Source: Bacillota bacterium (GTDB lineage Bacteria; Bacillota; Clostridia; Saccharofermentanales; UBA5734). Taken from it: a stretch of DNA of 5,906 nucleotides. Positions 1-4,598 of the stretch are shown piece after piece; the stretch's first letter is position 1, and the number at the start of each line of letters is the position of its first letter. The notes beneath the pieces were generated by a model that saw nothing but the letters and a program-made list of their open reading frames with translations, did not search any database and was not told the origin of the DNA. A program made the position numbers and the translations under genes. The stretch is from the NCBI GenBank assembly GCA_023438965.1, contig JAEXPB010000009.1, positions 1 to 5,906 on the forward strand, read 5' to 3'.

Positions 1-1124
1 CCAGCCTGGGCGATATCATCATCTCCGAGCCGGGAACACTGATCGGCTTCGCCGGCCGGCGCGTCATCGAAGGCACAATCGCCGAAGCCCTGCCCGAAGG
101 TTTCCAGCGGGCGGAATTCCTGTTGGAGCACGGTTTCCTCGACCTGATCGTGCCGCGCAGCCGCCTGAAAAACACCCTGGCGTCACTGCTGGCCCTGCAC
201 GCGCCAGCCCAGCCGGCCGCCCGCCTCGCTGCGGCCAGGACGACTGTCAGCCCGGACCCGGCCAGCCGGCCAGCCGGCACCGAACCGGCGCCGGAAAGCC
301 CGGCGATCCGCCGGCGCAGCGGTTCCGAATGCCTGGATCTGATCCGCCAGAAGAGCCGGCCGGCACTCGGCGACTATCTGCCGATCCTGTTCGACGACAT
401 CATCGAGCTGCACGGCGACCGCCAATACAAGGATGACGCGGCCCTCTGGGGCGGCCTGGCCCGTTTGGGCGGCCAGCCGGTGACGATTGTCGGTCACCGC
501 AAGGGGCGGACGATCGATGAGAATTCCCGGTTCAATTTCGGCATGCCGCATCCGGAAGGCTACCGCAAAGCCTTGCGCCTGATGGAGCAGGCTGACAAGT
601 TCGGCCGGCCGGTCATCTGCTTCATCGACACCTCCGGCGCCTATTGCGGCGTCGGCGCCGAGGAGCGCGGCCAGGGCGAGGCGATCGCCCGCAACCTGCG
701 CGAAATGATGCAACTGTCCGTCCCGGTCATCGCCATTGTCATGGGCGAAGGCGGCAGCGGCGGCGCACTGGCCATCGGCGTCAGCGACGAACTGGCGATG
801 CTTTCCAACGCGCTGTATTCGGTCATTTCACCGCGCGGATTCGCCTCGCTGCTCTGGAAGGATCCAACCCGCGAACGGGAGGCCGCCGATGTCCTGCAGA
901 TCACCGCCGGCGATCTGCAGCGGCTGGGTATCTGCGACGCGATCATCGAGGAGCCGCCGGAAGGCGCGCAAGCCAACCTGTCGGCAACCGCAGCGGCGAT
1001 CCGCGCCTACCTGTGCGCCGCCATCGCCCGTCAGGGTGCCAAGCCGGCCGCCAGCCGGCTCGAGGACCGTTATGCGAAATTCCGCCGGATCGGCTGCTTC
1101 AGCGAAGCTGGACCGAAAGGTTGA
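1..1124 (+). CDS. accDA: Acetyl-CoA carboxylase carboxyltransferase, fused beta-alpha chain (AccD-AccA), 5' end outside window
   Basis: The product transfers the carboxyl group from carboxybiotin on the biotin carrier protein to acetyl-CoA, giving malonyl-CoA for fatty-acid synthesis in the cytoplasm. The frame is open from base 3, giving 373 visible residues. Visible residues 1-66 match the C-terminal end of AccD ([17 protein letters not shown], then [15 protein letters not shown]). Residues 67-105 are an Ala/Pro/Arg-rich linker. Residues 106-370 are a full AccA, with [35 protein letters not shown], the glycine-rich [13 protein letters not shown] and [15 protein letters not shown]. The loop reads DTSGAYCG where E. 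coli AccA has DTPGAYPG, a variant I associate with Clostridia. The linker holds no in-frame ATG, GTG or TTG; the TTG at 123 is only Leu in LLEHG and not a start. A single fused polypeptide is therefore read. The AccD zinc-finger and most of the beta domain must lie upstream. It is probably the last gene of a fatty-acid operon. Confidence 0.95.
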   Translation, partial: SLGDIIISEPGTLIGFAGRRVIEGTIAEALPEGFQRAEFLLEHGFLDLIVPRSRLKNTLASLLALHAPAQPAARLAAARTTVSPDPASRPAGTEPAPESPAIRRRSGSECLDLIRQKSRPALGDYLPILFDDIIELHGDRQYKDDAALWGGLARLGGQPVTIVGHRKGRTIDENSRFNFGMPHPEGYRKALRLMEQADKFGRPVICFIDTSGAYCGVGAEERGQGEAIARNLREMMQLSVPVIAIVMGEGGSGGALAIGVSDELAMLSNALYSVISPRGFASLLWKDPTREREAADVLQITAGDLQRLGICDAIIEEPPEGAQANLSATAAAIRAYLCAAIARQGAKPAASRLEDRYAKFRRIGCFSEAGPKG

Positions 1125-1133
1125 ATTGATCTT

Positions 1134-1160
1134 TTGCTTATGTTCCGGTTGTGATTTAAT
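1134..1160 (+). promoter_or_regulatory. Candidate extended -10 promoter for the GNAT-fucosidase operon
   Basis: A TG-n-TTTAAT element (TG at 1152-1153, hexamer 1155-1160, five of six consensus bases) lies in the only AT-rich stretch between accDA and the GNAT gene. The best -35-like sequence is TTGCTT at 1134-1139, with a short 15-base spacer, so the extended -10 would have to carry recognition. Transcription would start near 1167, inside the left arm of the dyad at 1158-1190. This rests on sequence pattern alone. The alternative is that the operon is served by read-through from accDA. Confidence 0.35.
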
Positions 1161-1190
1161 AGTCATGGATCGTGCAGATCTGTGACTATT
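1158..1190 (+). terminator. 33-base dyad/hairpin after accDA; probable intrinsic terminator, possible operator
   Basis: The arms AATAGTCA (1158-1165) and TGACTATT (1183-1190) are exact inverse complements. Further in, GATC (1168-1171) pairs with GATC (1177-1180) around a five-base GTGCA loop. The two intervening positions on each side (TG and TG) form G-U wobbles in RNA, which gives a continuous 14-pair stem. The right arm runs into ATTTTATTG, a T-rich tail as expected for an intrinsic terminator 33 bases after the accDA stop. The stem is less GC-rich than typical terminators and abuts the GNAT ribosome-binding site (GAGGAG, 1196-1201). It also overlaps the candidate -10 hexamer at 1155-1160, so a repressor-binding operator is a real alternative. 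Confidence 0.55.
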
Positions 1191-1212
1191 TTATTGAGGA
1201 GCACGTATAGGC

Positions 1213-1935
1213 ATGAATGACCGAAGCCAGGCCGTCGACTACCTGTCCGGCGATGTGCCGCTGCATATCGACATGCTGGAAGCGATCCGCCGGGAGGCCG
1301 CCGACCTGGCCGGCACGAGCAGCCGCGGTGTCCTGCTTTGGCATCGGGAAGCGGGGGCCTGGATGTTGAGCGCTGCCGACACAGCCGCGGCAACTGCGCT
1401 GATCCGTCTGGCCGGATCAGCGGACCTGTTCGTGTGCCATCAGGCGGACCAGATTCCCCTGGTTCGGCAGCGCTTTGGTCTGACCGACGGGATGTACTGC
1501 CATCAGGCCGCCTGGCTGACCGGCGGCCTGCTGCCCGAGCCCGCGGTGGCCGGACTGGCGATCAGCCGCCTGGACGAATCCTGCCTGCCTTTCGTCCGGC
1601 AGCATTATTCGCATGCCATCGGCGAATCCTACCTGCGGGAACGCCTGTGCGCCGGCATGCTGTACGGCGCCAGCATCGACGGCCGACCGGCTGGATTCGC
1701 CGGGTTTCATCCGGAAGGCTCGCTGGGGATGCTGGAGGTATTGCCGGCATTCCGCCGCCGCGGCGTTGCCCTGGCCTTGCAGGCGTTTCTGGCCAATATC
1801 AACATCCGGCAAGGGCAGGTGCCGTTCGCCCAGATCAAGATCGGCAACATGGCATCGCTGGCTTTGCAGCGCAAGGCCGGCTTCACACTCGCCGACGGAA
1901 CCATCAGCTGGCTGATGAAAGGGGAGATTGCTTAA
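1213..1935 (+). CDS. GNAT family N-acetyltransferase, two-domain clostridial type
   Basis: This 240-residue cytoplasmic protein is predicted to transfer an acetyl group from acetyl-CoA to an amine; the substrate cannot be read from the sequence. Residues 1-110 form an N-terminal region ending in the family-typical segment MYCHQAAWL (94-102). Residues 115-236 are the GNAT fold. Motif A, the pyrophosphate-binding loop, is LEVLPAFRRRGVALAL (174-189). Motif B is around N212 and the KAGF at 221-224. The preceding GFAGFHPEGSLGM (161-173) is characteristic of a GNAT group I recall from Clostridia. In that group the loop usually reads RRxGxG; here RRRGVA has Ala in the last Gly position. The ATG at 1213 follows GAGGAG (1196-1201) by 11 bases, a slightly long but usable spacing. 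The stop codon overlaps the fucosidase start, so the two genes are translationally coupled. Confidence 0.9.
   Translation: MNDRSQAVDYLSGDVPLHIDMLEAIRREAADLAGTSSRGVLLWHREAGAWMLSAADTAAATALIRLAGSADLFVCHQADQIPLVRQRFGLTDGMYCHQAAWLTGGLLPEPAVAGLAISRLDESCLPFVRQHYSHAIGESYLRERLCAGMLYGASIDGRPAGFAGFHPEGSLGMLEVLPAFRRRGVALALQAFLANINIRQGQVPFAQIKIGNMASLALQRKAGFTLADGTISWLMKGEIA
1921..1926 (+). promoter_or_regulatory. Ribosome-binding site that fixes the fucosidase start
   Basis: GGGGAG, preceded by AAA, lies within the last codons of the GNAT gene and ends eight bases before the ATG at 1935. The fucosidase frame stays open far upstream through the GNAT gene, so this site, together with the start of homology at KFGLFIHWG, decides the start. 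The TAATG arrangement allows reinitiation by ribosomes that finish the GNAT gene. Confidence 0.75.
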
Positions 1936-3131
1936 TGGGCAATAAATTCGGCTTGTTTATCCACTGGGGCATTTACGCCCTGACCGGTTACCAGGAACAG
2001 GCGCGCGGCCGCCTGGGCATCCCGCGCGCGGATTACCGGAAACTGATGCATGAGTTCAATCCGGTGGACTACAATCCGGATGAATGGGTGGATCTGGCCT
2101 GGCAAGCCGGCATGCGCTACATCTGCTTCACAGCCAAGCACCATGACGGCTTCTGCCTGTGGAACACCCGTTATACGGATTTCAACATCATGAACACGCC
2201 TTATGGCCGGGATGTCCTGAAAATGCTTGCCGACGCCTGCGCCCGCCGGGGCATGCTCCTGTCGCTCTATTATTCTATCCCGGACTGGAATCATCCGCAG
2301 GCTTACAACCCGGCCAGCTCGCACCAGTGTCCGACCGAGCCGGGCGACCAGCCGGACACGGCCCGGTATCGCCCTTATGTCCGGAACCAGCTGACCGAGC
2401 TGTTGCCCGGTTACGGGCCGATTTACACGCTGTTCTGGGATATCCCGCCGCATATCGAGGACCCGTCGCTCAATGAACTGGCGCGGCGCCTGCAGCCCGG
2501 CATCCTGATCAACGACCGCGGCTACGACCCTGGCGATTTCTCGACGCCGGAGCGGCATGTGCCGGAGGGCAGCCGCTTCGAGCGGCTGACCGAGGCCTGC
2601 CAGTCGGTCGGCCGGCAGAGCTGGGGTTACCGGATCAACGAAGACTATTTCACGACCGGCTTACTCAAGCGCAGTATCGACAAGATCATGGCCATGGGCG
2701 GCAGTTACCTCCTGAATGTCGGGCCAACCGGGCACGGCCGGATCGACGGGCGCTCGGCCGCGATCATCCGGGAGATCGGCAGCTGGTACAACCGGGTCCG
2801 CGAAGGCCTGGAAGACACGCAGCCGGCCGGCGGGAAACTGACCGATTGCTACAGCGACAGCCGTTTCATTGCCGTCGAGAAAGACGGCGCCCTGTATCTG
2901 CATTTCCATCAGGGCCTGGATTCGAGCGGCGCGACAATCTGTCCGCTTACCCGCCAGCCGCGGTCGGCTGTCGTGCTCAACAACGGCCAGTCCGTTACCG
3001 CTGCCGTGACGATCCTGCCGACTTGCTGGGATTGGCAGACGCAGCGCGGCCGGCCGGCCTACCTGCACCTGTTCGGTCTGCCGGCCGAAGAACTGCCCGG
3101 CGAGCCGATTGTGGTCAAGATCACCTGGTGA
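1935..3131 (+). CDS. GH29 alpha-L-fucosidase, cytoplasmic, compact
   Basis: The 398-residue protein is predicted to hydrolyse terminal alpha-linked L-fucose with retention of configuration. Residues 1-290 form the catalytic barrel and about 300-398 a short beta domain. Family landmarks appear in order: KFGLFIHWG (4-12), NPDEWVDLAWQAGMRYI (47-63), KHHDGF (68-73), TDFNIMNTP (81-89), LYYSIPDW (111-118), LFWD (166-169), INDRGYDPGDFSTPER (192-207), SWGY (229-232) and LLNVGPTGHG (259-268). D169 aligns with the GH29 nucleophile. E206 and E220 are candidate acid/base residues, but that position is poorly conserved in the family. H10, H69 and H70 match the fucose-binding histidines. There is no signal peptide, and the chain starts at the first barrel strand, lacking the usual short leader with a conserved Trp. 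This suggests it acts on imported fucosylated oligosaccharides inside the cell. It is shorter than many family members, which are often 430-480 residues. The linkage specificity cannot be read. Confidence 0.93.
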   Translation: MGNKFGLFIHWGIYALTGYQEQARGRLGIPRADYRKLMHEFNPVDYNPDEWVDLAWQAGMRYICFTAKHHDGFCLWNTRYTDFNIMNTPYGRDVLKMLADACARRGMLLSLYYSIPDWNHPQAYNPASSHQCPTEPGDQPDTARYRPYVRNQLTELLPGYGPIYTLFWDIPPHIEDPSLNELARRLQPGILINDRGYDPGDFSTPERHVPEGSRFERLTEACQSVGRQSWGYRINEDYFTTGLLKRSIDKIMAMGGSYLLNVGPTGHGRIDGRSAAIIREIGSWYNRVREGLEDTQPAGGKLTDCYSDSRFIAVEKDGALYLHFHQGLDSSGATICPLTRQPRSAVVLNNGQSVTAAVTILPTCWDWQTQRGRPAYLHLFGLPAEELPGEPIVVKITW

Positions 3132-3135
3132 ACCG

Positions 3136-3165
3136 GGCGGCGAATGAACGTCTGTTATTGCCGCC
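3136..3165 (+). repeat. Bulged GC-rich hairpin between fucosidase and transporter
   Basis: GGCGGC (3136-3141) pairs with GCCGCC (3160-3165), AAT (3143-3145) with ATT (3157-3159), and AAC (3147-3149) with GTT (3154-3156), closing a GTCT loop. Two single G bulges (3142 and 3146) sit on the left side. The 12 pairs start five bases after the fucosidase stop, the right place for a transcript end. No T-run follows, however, so it is not a standard intrinsic terminator. It may stabilise the 3' end or act as a protein-binding site. Its right arm covers most of the -35 element of the next promoter. Confidence 0.45.
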
Positions 3166-3185
3166 GCTCGATTCTGGCGTATAAT
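3158..3185 (+). promoter_or_regulatory. Sigma-70/SigA-type promoter for the transporter-peptidase operon
   Basis: A perfect TATAAT (3180-3185) lies 16 bases downstream of TTGCCG (3158-3163), which matches four of six bases of TTGACA. Transcription would start near 3192, leaving a leader of about 30 bases before the ATG at 3222. The element lies in the only non-coding stretch ahead of the transporter. I looked for the short NiaR-type inverted repeat that controls niacin transporters in Bacillota and did not see one. Confidence 0.7.
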
Positions 3186-3221
3186 ATCAGATGAAAATCG
3201 ACACAACTGGGGGGATTCACG

Positions 3222-4586
3222 ATGATGACTATTGCGGCCCGCATTGACCGGCTGCCCACGACGCCGCTGCTGCGCAAGGTTCTGCTGTTGACCGGTATCG
3301 GCTGGCTGTTCGACGCCATGGACCAGGGCATGGTCTCCGGCGTTATGGCGGCCATCGGCAAGGAATGGGCGCTGTCGACCAGCCAGATCGGGATGCTGGG
3401 CAGTGCCGGCATGCTTGGCATGGCGCTGGGCGCCGCGCTATCCGGCATGGCCGCTGACCGCTGGGGCCGGCGGACCATCATCATGGTAACCCTGATCATT
3501 TACGGCGCAGCCAGCGCCCTGTCCGGTTTCGCGATCAATTACCCGATGCTGCTGGCTTTGCGTTTCCTGACCGGTTTTGGCCTGGGCGGCGAGTTGCCGG
3601 CCGCAGCGACGCTGGTCAGTGAATTCTCGCCAACCCGCAACCGCGGCCGCATGGTCATTTTCCTGGAAAGTTTCTGGGCCTGGGGCTGGATCGCCGCTGC
3701 CCTGGTGGCTTATCTGCTGATCCCGGCCTATGGCTGGCGGACCGCTTTCTGGGTCGGCGCCCTGCCGGCTTTCTTTGCCGCCATCCTGCGCCAGGCCGTT
3801 CCGGAATCACCGCGTTATCTCGCGGCGTCCGGCCGGCCTGCCGAAGCCGACCGCCTGGTCAGCCTGATGGAAAAGCAGGCCGGCCTGGCCGCACCGGCAG
3901 CGGATGATTCCGCAACCGACAGCCGATCGCCGGCTGCCCAGGTTCAACGCGTGACGTTCCTGGGCCTTTGGTCCAAGCCTTATCTCCGGACCACGATTGT
4001 CTTGTGGATCATCTGGTTCGGCATTAATTTCGGCTACTACGGCTTCGTGCTCTGGACACCGTCCCTGCTCGTGGCCCAGGGTTTCAACCTGGTCAAGAGC
4101 TTTGAGTTCACCCTGATCATGTGCCTGGCTCAATTGCCTGGCTATTTCAGCGCCGCCTGGCTGGTTGAGCGGGTTGGCCGCAAGGTTGTCCTGTCCGTCT
4201 ACTTCTTCGGCACGGCCGTTGCCGCCTGGCTGTTCGGTCATGCCGGGTCGACCAGCGGCATCCTGATCTATGGCTGCCTGCTTTACTTTTTCAGTCTGGG
4301 CGCCTGGGGCTGCGTCTATTCCTATACACCGGAAGTCTATCCGACCGTCGCCCGGGCCAGCGGCTCCGGCTGGTCGGCGGCTTTCGGCCGGCTGGGCGCC
4401 TTTCTGGCGCCGATGGCCGTGCCGGCCCTTTACGCCGCCTATGGCCAGAAAACCGGCCTGACGGTCGTCTTCATCCTGCTGACCGCCGTTTTTGCCGCCG
4501 TTGCAATTGTCGTGGCCGTTTTCGGCCGGGAGACCATGGGCCGTTCCCTCGAGGAAATCAATGACCCCGGCTCCCGGCAGTCCTAA
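3222..4586 (+). CDS. niaP: MFS transporter, NiaP-like (niacin/nicotinamide or related carboxylate uptake)
   Basis: The 454-residue inner-membrane protein has about twelve hydrophobic segments (near 20-40, 56-78, 86-104, 108-128, 150-168, 174-190, 258-278, 297-314, 322-338, 345-365, 388-408 and 412-434). The major-facilitator signatures are ADRWGRR (78-84) between segments 2 and 3, LRFLTGFGLGGELPAA (113-128), PESPRYL (194-200) and VGRK (318-321). GWLFDAMD (27-34), LESFWAWGWIAAAL (148-161), AQLPGYFSAAWLVE (303-316) and LGAWGCVYSYTPEVYP (359-374) closely resemble Bacillus NiaP (YceI) as I recall it. I therefore favour proton-coupled niacin uptake. Other metabolite/proton symporters, or a sugar such as the fucose released next door, are not excluded. 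The central loop (191-252) is longer than in Bacillus NiaP, with an Ala/Asp/Ser-rich stretch at 219-241. The ATG at 3222 follows a G6 run (3209-3214) by seven bases; a second ATG at 3225 is equally possible. Confidence 0.85.
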   Translation: MMTIAARIDRLPTTPLLRKVLLLTGIGWLFDAMDQGMVSGVMAAIGKEWALSTSQIGMLGSAGMLGMALGAALSGMAADRWGRRTIIMVTLIIYGAASALSGFAINYPMLLALRFLTGFGLGGELPAAATLVSEFSPTRNRGRMVIFLESFWAWGWIAAALVAYLLIPAYGWRTAFWVGALPAFFAAILRQAVPESPRYLAASGRPAEADRLVSLMEKQAGLAAPAADDSATDSRSPAAQVQRVTFLGLWSKPYLRTTIVLWIIWFGINFGYYGFVLWTPSLLVAQGFNLVKSFEFTLIMCLAQLPGYFSAAWLVERVGRKVVLSVYFFGTAVAAWLFGHAGSTSGILIYGCLLYFFSLGAWGCVYSYTPEVYPTVARASGSGWSAAFGRLGAFLAPMAVPALYAAYGQKTGLTVVFILLTAVFAAVAIVVAVFGRETMGRSLEEINDPGSRQS

Positions 4587-4598
4587 CCGGAGGCCGGT

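Noticed and set aside
123..125. TTG at 123 as a start codon for a stand-alone AccA-like protein.
   Set aside because: It encodes Leu inside the conserved AccD segment LLEHG, and the frame is open and homologous to AccD all the way from base 3.
1338..1934. Upstream extension of the fucosidase frame (199 extra codons through the GNAT gene).
   Set aside because: The extension is Arg/Gly/Pro-rich with no recognisable motif and overlaps the true GNAT frame. The ribosome-binding site at 1921-1926 and the start of GH29 homology place the start at 1935.
1932..2558. Minus-strand open frame of 208 codons opposite the fucosidase.
   Set aside because: No family motif is visible, and it mirrors a strongly conserved GH29 coding region.
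3191..3221. Possible short leader peptide or attenuator in the transporter 5' leader.
   Set aside because: The ATG at 3191 would sit at the predicted transcript start with no ribosome-binding site, and the leader is too short for alternative hairpins.
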